Shown here: piece by piece, positions 26,846 to 35,402 of the stretch | Layout: the number at the start of each line of letters is the position of its first letter | Numbering within the stretch: the stretch's first letter is position 1 | NCBI GenBank assembly: GCA_964398855.1 | Contig: CAYNOQ010000001.1 | Span: 1-64,000 of the forward strand | DNA from: Mariniphaga sp964398855 | GTDB lineage: Bacteria; Bacteroidota; Bacteroidia; Bacteroidales; Prolixibacteraceae | Reading direction: 5' to 3' | DNA: 64,000 nucleotides | Program-made: the position numbers and the translations under genes | Notes under the pieces: model-generated | The model's input: the letters and a program-made list of their open reading frames with translations, nothing else | Told to the model about the DNA's origin: nothing | The model's database searches: none

Positions 26846-26872
26846 AGAGGTGGCGGCAAAGCCGCCACCTCT
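26846..26872. repeat. REP-like perfect hairpin
   Basis: AGAGGTGGCGGC and GCCGCCACCTCT form a perfect 12-bp inverted repeat with an AAA loop. No T-tract follows in either direction, so a rho-independent terminator is unlikely. GC-rich hairpins like this in AT-rich intergenic DNA are typical of dispersed repetitive extragenic palindromes or miniature elements. A second shorter hairpin (CGCCCTTTGGGCG) lies about 30 bp before it. Confidence 0.6.
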
Positions 26873-26957
26873 ATCTCGCAATATACTGTATATTATGAAG
26901 ATAGAAACTTTCAATTATTTAATTTTGTTTTTTTCGGGCAATAGTGACAAAAAATAT

Positions 26958-26965
26958 TAAATTTG
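26958..26965 (+). promoter_or_regulatory. -7 element upstream of gcvH
   Basis: TAAATTTG matches TAnnTTTG. It would give a leader of about 105 nt before gcvH. No correctly spaced TTTG was found, so support is partial. Confidence 0.4.
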
Positions 26966-27077
26966 GAAAAATTTAAAAATCAAATTTAAAGAAACAGTTC
27001 GCATGAAAAACGTGCCGGGCGGCTTTCAAAATGGCACAGTGCGCATCTTTCAGTGAAAATCATTAATTAGTTAAAAT

Positions 27078-27458
27078 ATGAAAATACCAGCAGAATTAAA
27101 GTACACGGAAGACCATGAGTGGATTCGCGTGGAAGGTGAAATTGCCACCGTTGGAGTAACCGATTTTGCCCAGGGAGAGTTGGGCGATGTAGTATTTGTT
27201 GAAATCGAAACCGAAGGCGAAGATCTGAACAAAGGCGATACTTTCGGAACCGTGGAAGCGGTGAAAACGGTTTCTGATCTTTTTATGCCCGTTGGCGGTG
27301 AAATTACCGAAGTTAATGAAGCTCTGGCTGATGAGCCTGAGTTAGTTAACAAAGATGCCTACGGCAAGGGATGGATGGTTAAAATTAAAATGAGTAATCT
27401 ATCCGAGCTGGATGAGCTGCTTTCTGCCGAAGATTATCAGAAGATGATTGAGAGCTGA
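27078..27458 (+). CDS. gcvH: Glycine cleavage system H protein
   Basis: A 126-residue lipoyl-carrier protein that shuttles the aminomethyl group between the P, T and L proteins of the glycine cleavage system. The lipoylation motif GTVEAVKTVSDLFMPV places the modified lysine at K63. The N-terminal DHEWIRVEG and the C-terminal GKGWMVKIK match the family. It is monocistronic, closed by a strong terminator; gcvP and gcvT are not in the window. Confidence 0.96.
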   Translation: MKIPAELKYTEDHEWIRVEGEIATVGVTDFAQGELGDVVFVEIETEGEDLNKGDTFGTVEAVKTVSDLFMPVGGEITEVNEALADEPELVNKDAYGKGWMVKIKMSNLSELDELLSAEDYQKMIES

Positions 27459-27507
27459 ATCCTCAATAACATTTTTTGAAAATTGCTTTCTGAAAGAAAG
27501 CGCAGAG

Positions 27508-27549
27508 AAAAAGAAACCGAAACTGAATTTTCAGTTCCGGTTTCTTTTT
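27508..27549. terminator. Bidirectional terminator between gcvH and the class II RNR gene
   Basis: AAAAAGAAACCG (27508-27519) pairs perfectly with CGGTTTCTTTTT (27538-27549), and an inner AACTGAA/TTCAGTT stem extends the hairpin. T-runs flank both sides, which suits two convergent genes. Confidence 0.85.
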
Positions 27550-27592
27550 GCTCAGCTAAACTGTGCCGAAATCCGGGCATCTGTGAAATAAA

Positions 27593-30145
27593 TCAGCCGC
27601 ATTTTGAAGAACCACAGGTCAGGCAGGTGAGGCATCCTTCCTGATAGACAACATTGTCTGAACCACAATCCTCACACAGTGCATCTTCTGCCAGGGTTCC
27701 GTCAGGAATGTATTTTTTGAGTGCACGTGCAACGCCGGCTTTCCATGAGTTGATGGTTTCATTGTCCAACTGTAAACTGGTAACTAACTCAACCACTTTG
27801 TGAATCGGCATTCCGTGTCTCAGCGTTCCGGAAATAAGCTTTGCATAATTCCAGAAAACGGGATTAAATTTGTAGGAAAGCCCTTCAATGGTGGTTTTAT
27901 ACCCGCGCTTGTTGATATACTGAAAATCGTATCTTGAATTTCCGTCGCTGTCGTAGCTTTTGATGATGTATCCGCCTGTAACCGAGCGTGGCAGTAAAAT
28001 TCCGTCTTCGTCATCAGACAAACCGGTGAAAATTTCGTAGGGCTTGCTGTCCATCAATCCCATAAAAGCGATCCACTTCTCCTTGTTGTTCTGAAAACGA
28101 ACCACATCTGCCTCTAATTTTTCGGGACGTTTGGTCGGAAATCCGGTTTTCTTCTTCTCCACTCCGCTGTTGGAAATCAGCACTCCCGAACGGGATCCGT
28201 CCCGATAAACGGTAACTCCCTTACAGCCGCTTTTCCATGCCTCAAAATAGAGCTGCCCAACCAATTCTTCGGTAGCAGTTGCCGGCAGATTTATGGTTAC
28301 GCTGATGGAGTGGTCCACCCATTTCTGAATTCTACCCTGCATTCGCACTTTGGAAAGCCAGTCCACATCATTTGCCGTAGCTTTGTAGTAGGGCGACTTT
28401 GCAGCAATTTCATCCAGCTCTTCCGGGGTGTATTCCCGGTTGATATCATAACCGTTAATTTCCATCCAGATTTTAAACTTATGATGAAACACGGTGTATT
28501 CCTCCCAGTGATCGCCCACTTCGTCAACAAAATCAACCCTAACATCCTTGTCGTTGGGATTCACTTTTCTGCGGCGTCTGTAAAAAGGCATAAATACCGG
28601 TTCAATTCCCGAAGTGGTCTGGGTCATCAGACTGGTGGTTCCGGTGGGGGCAATCGTCAGCAGGGCAATGTTGCGGCGCCCGTATTTTACCATATCTTCA
28701 TACAGCGTGGAATCTGCATCTTTCAACCGGTTGATGAACGGGTTATTCTTCTCTCTTTCCGCATCGTAAATGGCAAATGCTCCGCGTTCACGCGCTAAAA
28801 AGACTGAAGATCGGTAAGCTTCCAATGCAACTGTTTTGTGAATTTCTTCGGAAAAACTTGTAGCGATATCGCTGCCGTAGGTCAGTCCGAGAGCTGCCAG
28901 CATATCACCTTCGGCAGTGATTCCGACTCCGGTGCGGCGTCCTTCTTTAGCCTTCTCCCTGATATTTTCCCACAGATTTCTCTCAACTGCCTTAATATTA
29001 TCCGGCTCCGGGTCTGCATCAATCTTTGCAATAATTGCATCAATTTTTTCTAATTCCAGGTCAATAATATCGTCCATAATGCGCTGTGCATAATGAATAT
29101 GCTCTTTAAACAGTTCGAAATTGAACTTTGCCTTTGGCGTGAAAGGATTCTCCACATAGGAGTAGAGATTAATGGCAAGCAGCCGGCAGCTGTCGTATGG
29201 ACAAAGGGGAATTTCACCGCACGGATTGGTTGATACCGTCCGGTAACCCAAATCGGCATAGCAATCGGGCACCGATTCACGGATTATAGTATCCCAGAAC
29301 AGAATGCCGGGTTCGGCTGACTGCCAGGCATTTCTCACAATTTTGTTCCAGAGTTTCAGTGCGTCCGTCTCTTTTGCGTAAAGCGGAGCATCCGACTGAA
29401 TAGGATAAGTTTGCCGGTACATTCCTCCCGCTTCCACTGCCTGCATGAAGTCGTCCTGAATTTTCACCGACACATTGGCGCCGGTTACTTTTCCCTGCTC
29501 TAACTTGGCATCAATAAAGTCTTCGGAGTCGGGATGCTTAATGGAAACGGAAAGCATGAGCGCTCCGCGGCGGCCATCCTGCGCCACTTCGCGGGTTGAG
29601 TTGGAGTAACGCTCCATAAACGGAACAATCCCGGTGGACGTCAGTGCCGAATTTTTTACCGGCGAACCTTTTGGTCTGATGTGCGACAAATCATGCCCGA
29701 CGCCGCCCCTGCGCTTCATCAGCTGCACCTGCTCCTGATCAATTTTCATAATTCCGCCATAGGAGTCCGAATTGCCTTCGTTGCCAACCACAAAACAGTT
29801 GGACAGGGAAGCAATCTGGAAGTCATTGCCGATTCCCGTCATCGGACCGCCCTGCGGAACAATGTAGGCGAAATCTTTCAGCACGCTGAAAATTTCATCC
29901 TCTGTCAGCGGATTGGGATAGCTTTTTTCAATCCGTGCAATTTCACGGGCTAAACGACGGTGCATATCGTCGGGTGTTTTTTCAAAAATATTCCCGAAAG
30001 AATCTTTCAGGGCATATTTATTTACCCACACTTTTGCCGCCAGATCGTCTCCTTTAAAATAGGAAAGCGAAGCATTTACCGCTTCATCCTGAGCGTATAT
30101 TTTTTTACCGGACATACTTTTTATTCGTACTTCTTCCATTGCCAT
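27593..30145 (-). CDS. nrdJ: Adenosylcobalamin-dependent (class II) ribonucleotide reductase
   Basis: An enzyme of about 850 residues that makes deoxyribonucleotides without oxygen using adenosylcobalamin. Family motifs include SLSNCFVVGNEGNSDSYGG, RRGGVGHDLSHIRPKG, NPCGEIPLCPYDSCRL with the active-site cysteine region, and APTGTTSLMTQTTSGIEPVF. A C-terminal CEDCGSDN...CLTCGSSKCG segment is the zinc-ribbon-like, redox-active tail. I chose the start at 30145 (MAMEEVRIKS); ATG at 30139 is equally possible, and a longer frame to 30268 adds 41 unlikely residues. No cobalamin riboswitch was recognised upstream. Confidence 0.92.
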   Translation of the reverse strand: MAMEEVRIKSMSGKKIYAQDEAVNASLSYFKGDDLAAKVWVNKYALKDSFGNIFEKTPDDMHRRLAREIARIEKSYPNPLTEDEIFSVLKDFAYIVPQGGPMTGIGNDFQIASLSNCFVVGNEGNSDSYGGIMKIDQEQVQLMKRRGGVGHDLSHIRPKGSPVKNSALTSTGIVPFMERYSNSTREVAQDGRRGALMLSVSIKHPDSEDFIDAKLEQGKVTGANVSVKIQDDFMQAVEAGGMYRQTYPIQSDAPLYAKETDALKLWNKIVRNAWQSAEPGILFWDTIIRESVPDCYADLGYRTVSTNPCGEIPLCPYDSCRLLAINLYSYVENPFTPKAKFNFELFKEHIHYAQRIMDDIIDLELEKIDAIIAKIDADPEPDNIKAVERNLWENIREKAKEGRRTGVGITAEGDMLAALGLTYGSDIATSFSEEIHKTVALEAYRSSVFLARERGAFAIYDAEREKNNPFINRLKDADSTLYEDMVKYGRRNIALLTIAPTGTTSLMTQTTSGIEPVFMPFYRRRRKVNPNDKDVRVDFVDEVGDHWEEYTVFHHKFKIWMEINGYDINREYTPEELDEIAAKSPYYKATANDVDWLSKVRMQGRIQKWVDHSISVTINLPATATEELVGQLYFEAWKSGCKGVTVYRDGSRSGVLISNSGVEKKKTGFPTKRPEKLEADVVRFQNNKEKWIAFMGLMDSKPYEIFTGLSDDEDGILLPRSVTGGYIIKSYDSDGNSRYDFQYINKRGYKTTIEGLSYKFNPVFWNYAKLISGTLRHGMPIHKVVELVTSLQLDNETINSWKAGVARALKKYIPDGTLAEDALCEDCGSDNVVYQEGCLTCLTCGSSKCG

Positions 30146-30511
30146 TATTCTAAGTCTAATATTATTTAAATGTGTTTGAATTTCTTCTTCCGAAATGCGT
30201 GATGCAAGATATGACAGAAACAAAATATTATGCGCACTTTTTTTTGAAAAATATCCAAAAGTTATCAACTTGGAGAAGCTATAATACTGACATCAAGAAC
30301 TTTATCCTGTTATTTACTGGGGAAAGTTGACAGATTTTGATTACTTTCAATTATTTAATGGAAAATTTCGGAATGAAATTGTGGCACAATGAACAAAGTT
30401 TTTCGTCTTCAACAGGTTGCCTCAAAAATATAGGTTTCAAAGCTAAATATTTGCCGATTCCTGTGTAAAATAAAGGAGAAATTTATGAATAAATTGTCGT
30501 GATGCCAACAC
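30146..30511. other. Non-coding region between waaA and the RNR gene
   Basis: 366 bp, AT-rich. No exact TAnnTTTG element on the minus strand, no riboswitch-like fold and no gene recognised; it should contain the RNR promoter. Confidence 0.5.
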
Positions 30512-31744
30512 CTAATTAAAGACTTTTTGAATAACCTGCTCTGTTGAACCTCTGTTTTTATTTACGTACTTTCGGGAAACGGAACCTGAAGCAAGGCGTT
30601 GTTCGGAATTTTCAAACATTTTGAGCAAAATGTTTTCAAGCTCACCGTAATTTTGAATTGAAAATGCCCCGCCCCGATTGATGAGATCAACAGCTTCCTG
30701 AAACTTCTTGTAATTTGGACCAAAAATCACAGGTAATCCAAAAGTGGCAGCTTCAAGAACATTGTGAATGCCCACACCAAAACCACCGCCAATATATGCC
30801 AGCGTTCCGTAACGGTAGAGCGAAGAGAGCAACCCGACAGAATCAACTATCAATATCTGATGCCGGCGAATGTTGCCTTCATCTGCCCTGCTCAGCCGAA
30901 TGTGCGGCGCTTTCAGCAACTCTTCAATCCGTTTGATGTTGGATTCCGTCACCTCATGCGGCGCAATAATCCATTTTATTTCCGAATGGCTGTTGATAAA
31001 TTCTGCAAGCAGCTCCTCATCAGGCTTCCAGGTACTTCCGGCAATCAAAACCGGCACATTTTTACCAAACTTTTCAACAACGGGGATTGGTTTAGCTTTT
31101 TTGGCAAGGGTTGCCACCCGGTCAAAACGGGTATCGCCCGTAACTGTGTAGTTTTTCAGTCCGATTGACGCTAACATTTGTGCTGAATTTTCATTCTGAA
31201 CAAAAAAATGATCAACCTTGAAAAGGATTTTACGGTACCAGTTGCCCAAAGCCGATTTTTTAAAAAATTGCTGATTTTCTCTGAAAATTGCAGAAACAAC
31301 GTAGAGCGGAATGCTGTTTTTTTTCAGTTCGTCCATGAAAAAATACCAATATTCATATTTAATAAAGAACGCTTTTTCAGGTTGAATCAGACGGATAAAT
31401 TTCTGTGCATTCCTGCGTGTGTCCAATGGCAGGTACGCGACAATATCAGCCAGCTCATAATTTTTCCTGATTTCGTAGCCCGAAGGGGAGAAAAAAGTGA
31501 GTAAAACTTTAAATTCGGGAAATTGCTTTTTAATCATTTCAATCAGCGGGCGCCCCTGCTCAAATTCACCCAATGAAGCGCAGTGAAACCAGATATAGCG
31601 GGAACCGGTATCAACCTTAGATTCCAATTTTTTATACCAGTTTTTTCTGCCTCTCACAAATTGTGCGGCTTTCGGATTGAAAAGCGAAGCTGCCTTAACT
31701 ATTAATGAATAGAAAAAAATTATTGCCTGATAAAAAAAAATCAT
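30512..31744 (-). CDS. waaA: 3-deoxy-D-manno-octulosonic acid (Kdo) transferase
   Basis: A 410-residue inner-membrane glycosyltransferase that adds Kdo to lipid IVA in lipopolysaccharide synthesis. An N-terminal hydrophobic anchor (about residues 1-20) is followed by the GT30 domain: WFHCASLGEFEQGRPLIE with the catalytic Glu, LLTFFSPSGYE, LPLDTRRNAQKFI, then the GT-B C-terminal domain with ITGDTRFDR-type VTGDTRFDRV, LIAGSTWKPDEE and GIHNVLEAATFGLPVIFGPNYKKFQEA. Full length. It lies beside a scaffold gap, so its upstream context is uncertain. Confidence 0.93.
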   Translation of the reverse strand: MIFFYQAIIFFYSLIVKAASLFNPKAAQFVRGRKNWYKKLESKVDTGSRYIWFHCASLGEFEQGRPLIEMIKKQFPEFKVLLTFFSPSGYEIRKNYELADIVAYLPLDTRRNAQKFIRLIQPEKAFFIKYEYWYFFMDELKKNSIPLYVVSAIFRENQQFFKKSALGNWYRKILFKVDHFFVQNENSAQMLASIGLKNYTVTGDTRFDRVATLAKKAKPIPVVEKFGKNVPVLIAGSTWKPDEELLAEFINSHSEIKWIIAPHEVTESNIKRIEELLKAPHIRLSRADEGNIRRHQILIVDSVGLLSSLYRYGTLAYIGGGFGVGIHNVLEAATFGLPVIFGPNYKKFQEAVDLINRGGAFSIQNYGELENILLKMFENSEQRLASGSVSRKYVNKNRGSTEQVIQKVFN

Positions 31745-32081
31745 AACGTATAACTATATGGTGTTTTTGTAGTTTGCTGACGAAACAGATGAGAAAAAAG
31801 TTTGAGAGNNNNNNNNNNNNNNNNNNNNNNNNNNNNNNNNNNNNNNNNNNNNNNNNNNNNNNNNNNNNNNNNNNNNNNNNNNNNNNNNNNNNNNNNNNNN
31901 NNNNNNNNCAATTGTGCAAATTTACATTTTCTCAAAATCCTGATGCCTGATATTATAAATCCTGAATCTACGCTTCGTGCCTCCGTGCCATTGTGTTCGA
32001 GATTCTTTATCCTGATTTCTGACACCTTCAATCTACTATCTATATTTTTCCAAAAAAATCTCATCTTTTCAAAAATTTTCA
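31745..32081. other. Intergenic region containing a scaffold gap
   Basis: 337 bp including 100 N. The right flank (about 31933-32020) contains repeated TCCTGA words and CTTCGTGCCTCCGTGCC, a low-complexity motif that looks like a dispersed repeat. CAAATTTA at 31917-31924 would be a -7 element for waaA if the true gap is small. No gene. Confidence 0.5.
31809..31908. other. Assembly gap (100 N)
   Basis: Exactly 100 N, the usual placeholder for a gap of unknown size. Sequence on the two sides is joined by scaffolding only. Confidence 0.98.
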
Positions 32082-32771
32082 TCAAAAAAACTGCTGTTTT
32101 CTGAAGTATTCATAAATGGTAATATTCATCAGCAAAAGCAGAAAAAAGCAAAAGAAATCCTCAATCGGGATGGTAAAAATACGTACTCCTAAGTTGAACA
32201 TATCATCATATTCCACAACCGGCAAGCCGGTTAGCACCAATTTTACAATAAAAAACGGTATCAGAAAAATAAGCAAGGTGAGATAAAACATGGTGTAGTG
32301 CCGTTTAAACCGGTTCCTAAAAATTGTGTAGCCAAAATAGATGGTCAGCAGAAAAAAGGTAAAAAAAGTATAAACCTTTTGGCGGGCAAAATAGGCAGTC
32401 AGTCCAAAAGCAACAAACAACACAAGACTGATTGCAAGAAACAGATTCGACTTTTCAAAATCGGGAAATTTCACTACCAGCGTTTCATACAGAAACAGTG
32501 CACTGTAGGGAACGGCAAAATAGAAAAGCCACTCCTCCACCGGAACACCATAAATATTTGCCCCAATCAAAAATTCGGGATTAAAAGTCCATATTTTCAA
32601 TCCGGTAAAACGAATATCCCATAAAAGAAAGATGGCTCCGGAGAAGAAAATAGCAGGAAAGAGATATTTAAATTTGGTATAAAAACGCACCCGGTTGTTA
32701 AAAGTGAATGCTAACGGAACAATCAGCAAACCCAATATTAACAGCAGATAAGTATAGTTTTTGAATCCCAT
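32082..32771 (-). CDS. Lycopene cyclase-domain membrane protein (CrtYcd-like)
   Basis: A 229-residue polytopic protein with about six or seven membrane helices arranged as two similar halves. Each half carries the conserved acidic motif of this cyclase class: GVPVEEWLFYF in the first, FTIPIEDFFCFFLLLL in the second. The family converts lycopene to beta-carotene or gamma-carotene in the inner membrane. No other carotenoid gene is visible, though the scaffold gap next door may hide context. The start at 32771 (MGFKNYTY) is supported by the promoter at 32788-32816, which would cut off the upstream ATG at 32801. Confidence 0.85.
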   Translation of the reverse strand: MGFKNYTYLLLILGLLIVPLAFTFNNRVRFYTKFKYLFPAIFFSGAIFLLWDIRFTGLKIWTFNPEFLIGANIYGVPVEEWLFYFAVPYSALFLYETLVVKFPDFEKSNLFLAISLVLFVAFGLTAYFARQKVYTFFTFFLLTIYFGYTIFRNRFKRHYTMFYLTLLIFLIPFFIVKLVLTGLPVVEYDDMFNLGVRIFTIPIEDFFCFFLLLLMNITIYEYFRKQQFF

Positions 32772-32787
32772 AGCCGATAATTTCAGG

Positions 32788-32816
32788 CAAAGGTAAAGCA
32801 AAAAAGCAGAATCAAA
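32788..32816 (-). promoter_or_regulatory. Promoter of the lycopene cyclase-like gene
   Basis: On the minus strand TTTG (32816-32813) and TACCTTTG (32795-32788), 17 bp apart, match the -33/-7 consensus. The start codon at 32771 is 16 bp downstream, which decides against the ATG at 32801. Confidence 0.6.
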
Positions 32817-32881
32817 AGAGACGCATAAAATTAAATGGCGCGTTTAAAAAGTATATATTTCAGGATACTGATAAAAAACAA

Positions 32882-34174
32882 TCAGAATAATCGGCTAACC
32901 TGCTCTTTTACAAAATCAGGCTCTGCATCCACGTCAAATATCAGGTCGGGTGTCAGATAAAACAGCTCCTTTTCGGCTTTGAACCGCTTTTCTCCTCCTC
33001 CGGTGATGTTTAGCATTATCAGCGCATCTTTGTCAATCCTGTTGTTTTGGGCTGCTTCAATGAGTGAAGCGGTTGCTATGGCAGCAGCAGGGTGAATGTC
33101 GATTCCCTCGGTCTCCTCAAAAAGTTGCGCAGCGACACTTGCCTGTTCATTGGTGGCAACCAGCACATCCCCGCCCGAATCGGTGAGCGCATCAAAAAGT
33201 CCGCCGCTCAGAGAATAGGGCGGTTTGCGGTTTGACAACACCTTGGCATCAATTATCTCTACCTGCTTGCGGGCTGTGGTTTCATCTAATGGAAGCATTT
33301 CGCGCGAGCCGGCTTTCCATGCGTCATAAATGGGAACGAAAGGAATATTCTGTGAAACCATCAGTTTCATCATATTGTCCCCAAAGCGGCCGTCAGCAAT
33401 AAGCCTGAGGTTTGCTTCCCATGCGGCAATGGCGCCTGTGCCGCTTCCAATCGCCTGAAAGTAGTAGTCGGGAATCTGCCCGATTGTAGTGACGGCAGAC
33501 AAGACCGTTGTTCCCATGCCATCGCGCCGGGCAACATTTTTTGCACCTCCTTCGGGGAAAAAACCTTCCATACCGGCGACGATGTTTGAGAGATGAATGG
33601 CATCATAGTAGTCGCTTCCCGAGCGGCTGGAAATAAGCTTCACACAGTCATTCAGGGGCTTCTCAAACCAGAGTGCGCCGAGGTTGTCTTCGGGCACGCA
33701 GATCAGCAGCGGAATATTGTTGTCTGAACAAACACTGGCAAAAGAGCGGGAAGTATTGCCGGCAGAGGCAACCACTAACACTTTATCCAGTCCGTGAGGC
33801 ATCCTTCCGCAAACGGAGTAGGCTTCTGTTTTTTTGAAGCTGCATGTGTTCATAAATGCGCCTTTTTCGGGACAGTAGCCACTGAAAGTTATCCAGAGAT
33901 TTTGCAGTCCGCAAAATTTGGCAAGCCCTTCGCTCCTGTAGGTTACCGGGGCTGACGAATCTTTCAGCATCCGCTGAATCGGCAACCAGTCGGAAAATTT
34001 ATAAAACCCCCATGAATCGTCTTTGACGTCAAGTTGCTTATTTTCATACAGTGCTCTGATAAGCGAAGGTTCTTTTTCCCCGGGCGCATCTAACATCCAG
34101 CCTTCATCATCAAACACACTTCCGGTCTTCACCGACTGAAGCCGGTATTCTGTTTTGGTAAATATTTTCTCCAT
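32882..34174 (-). CDS. Cysteate synthase-like PLP enzyme (threonine synthase fold)
   Basis: A 430-residue fold-type II PLP enzyme. The SFKKTEA motif with the likely Schiff-base lysine K114, ASAGNTSRSFASV (about 137-149) and the phosphate-binding AIGSGTGAIAAWE (about 241-253) are clear. The overall pattern, including SGYCPEKGAFMNTCSFK and NVARRDGMGT, fits cysteate synthase better than threonine synthase. Cysteate synthase makes L-cysteate from O-phosphoserine and sulfite. In Bacteroidetes cysteate can feed sulfonolipid (capnine, sulfobacin) synthesis. The acyltransferase partner is not in the window. Threonine synthase remains a less likely alternative. Confidence 0.72.
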   Translation of the reverse strand: MEKIFTKTEYRLQSVKTGSVFDDEGWMLDAPGEKEPSLIRALYENKQLDVKDDSWGFYKFSDWLPIQRMLKDSSAPVTYRSEGLAKFCGLQNLWITFSGYCPEKGAFMNTCSFKKTEAYSVCGRMPHGLDKVLVVASAGNTSRSFASVCSDNNIPLLICVPEDNLGALWFEKPLNDCVKLISSRSGSDYYDAIHLSNIVAGMEGFFPEGGAKNVARRDGMGTTVLSAVTTIGQIPDYYFQAIGSGTGAIAAWEANLRLIADGRFGDNMMKLMVSQNIPFVPIYDAWKAGSREMLPLDETTARKQVEIIDAKVLSNRKPPYSLSGGLFDALTDSGGDVLVATNEQASVAAQLFEETEGIDIHPAAAIATASLIEAAQNNRIDKDALIMLNITGGGEKRFKAEKELFYLTPDLIFDVDAEPDFVKEQVSRLF

Positions 34175-34381
34175 TTATAAATATTTTCTCAAATTCACAA
34201 AAATAGCATTTTGAACCGATGTGAAGTCTTTTCATGCAGAATTACCGTAATTTTACGAAAAGGGCGTAAGGCTTTTAGTATCGGGTATCAAGGTTTATCA
34301 GGAATTTACTGTTAAAAAATCTTGGTGAAATTTTGTGCTTTCGTAATTTAGCGGCAAAGCTTTTTCTTTGCTAATCTCTAC

Positions 34382-34481
34382 NNNNNNNNNNNNNNNNNNN
34401 NNNNNNNNNNNNNNNNNNNNNNNNNNNNNNNNNNNNNNNNNNNNNNNNNNNNNNNNNNNNNNNNNNNNNNNNNNNNNNNNN
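34382..34481. other. Assembly gap (100 N)
   Basis: Exactly 100 N. The word CTAATCTCTA occurs immediately on both sides (34371-34380 and 34482-34491), so the two contig ends may overlap or the gap may span a short repeat. Confidence 0.98.
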
Positions 34482-34519
34482 CTAATCTCTATTCAATCAC
34501 TTTTTCCCTCTTGATTCAC

Positions 34520-34527
34520 TATCTTTG
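34520..34527 (+). promoter_or_regulatory. -7 element of the SGNH-like gene
   Basis: TATCTTTG matches TAnnTTTG and is 19 bp before the ATG at 34547; it therefore argues against a start at 34511. Confidence 0.5.
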
Positions 34528-34546
34528 CATTTTAAATTTCAACATT

Positions 34547-35395
34547 ATGAACTTTTTCAAAAATAAATTTTATCTCTCGCTTACGATTGGTATTTTAACT
34601 TTAGCGCTGTTAGCCAGTATTTTGTGGGCAAATGGTTTTATTGCCGGCTCAACTGACCGGGATTTTAAAAACAAAACAATTAAGGTGCTTACCGTAGGCA
34701 ACAGTTTTGCCGATGATGCTGTCAGTTTTCTTTCGGAGATTGCCGAATCGGTTCCCGGATACAGCATTCACTACACAAAAGCCAACATTGGCGGATGTTC
34801 GCTTGAAAAACACGTGAACCTGATCAAAGTCTGCGAAGATGACCCTTCACAAAAACCCTATGCAAAGGAGTACTGCCTGAAAGATTTGCTGTTGGCAGAC
34901 AATTATGATTTTGTTACCATCCAGCAGGTGAGTTCAATGAGTTTCAAATGGGAATCATTTCAGCCTTATGCCGGTGAACTTATCGGATTTATCAGGGAAC
35001 ATCAGCCTCAGTCCGAGATTATTATTCAGCAGACATGGGCATATCCCAATGCTCAAAAACTTGAAAACTGGGGCATTACCTATGACGAAATGCAAGCCGG
35101 ACTGGTAAAAAACTACGACAAACTTGCTTCCGACTACAAATTGCGGTTATTCCCGGTTGGCGAGGCTATATACAACGCTTATAAGCAGGATACTACCCTC
35201 AATTTGTGGCGTGCGGACATTCACCATGCCAACGAGAACGGACGTTACCTTGCCGGCTGTATCTGGTTTGGAACAATGTCGGGTGTTTCCCCTAAAAAAG
35301 TAAACTTTATTCCCGAAGGAATGGAAGAGGAAGCTGCCCTGTTTTTAAGGGAAGTAGCCGATTCAGAAATAAAAAAGCAGAAACGTAAAAAATAA
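34547..35395 (+). CDS. DUF4886-like SGNH/GDSL hydrolase-fold protein
   Basis: A 282-residue exported protein with an N-terminal membrane anchor or signal (residues about 8-30). The first conserved block KVLTVGNSFADDAVSFL gives a GNS motif in place of GDS, typical of DUF4886. YDFVTIQQVSS, IIIQQTWAYPNA and WRADIHHANENGRYLAGCIWFGT (the block with the catalytic D..H pair) follow. Members are predicted esterases acting on polysaccharide or glycan substituents. The start at 34547 is chosen for the promoter position and for the signal sequence. It stands alone. Confidence 0.75.
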   Translation: MNFFKNKFYLSLTIGILTLALLASILWANGFIAGSTDRDFKNKTIKVLTVGNSFADDAVSFLSEIAESVPGYSIHYTKANIGGCSLEKHVNLIKVCEDDPSQKPYAKEYCLKDLLLADNYDFVTIQQVSSMSFKWESFQPYAGELIGFIREHQPQSEIIIQQTWAYPNAQKLENWGITYDEMQAGLVKNYDKLASDYKLRLFPVGEAIYNAYKQDTTLNLWRADIHHANENGRYLAGCIWFGTMSGVSPKKVNFIPEGMEEEAALFLREVADSEIKKQKRKK

Positions 35396-35402
35396 TCTAC
35401 TG

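Larger units (their letters stand above)
26629..27077. other. Intergenic region with REP-like hairpin and gcvH leader
   Basis: 449 bp between the divergent tsaE and gcvH genes. It holds a CGCCCTTTGGGCG hairpin near 26803, the long perfect hairpin at 26846-26872, the gcvH -7 element at 26958, and an AT-rich leader. No gene can be supported; short frames here cross the hairpins. Confidence 0.6.
34175..34546. other. Divergent intergenic region with a scaffold gap
   Basis: 372 bp including 100 N. TATTTTTG on the minus strand (34205-34198) could be the -7 element of the cysteate synthase-like gene. TATCTTTG at 34520-34527 serves the gene to the right. Otherwise nothing recognised. Confidence 0.5.

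Noticed and set aside
26660..26944. Small frames spanning the REP-like hairpin (both strands)
   Set aside because: They consist of hairpin and intergenic sequence and resemble no transposase or other family.
26966..27077. Possible glycine riboswitch in the gcvH leader
   Set aside because: The leader is about 105 nt and has a weak GTGCC/GGCAC pairing, but none of the conserved glycine-aptamer sequence blocks could be recognised.
30146..30511. Possible cobalamin riboswitch upstream of the B12-dependent reductase
   Set aside because: No B12-box-like sequence or multi-stem structure was recognised on the minus strand.
31695..32104. Open frames running through the 100-N gap
   Set aside because: They only stay open because N codons contain no stops; the flanking parts show no recognisable protein.
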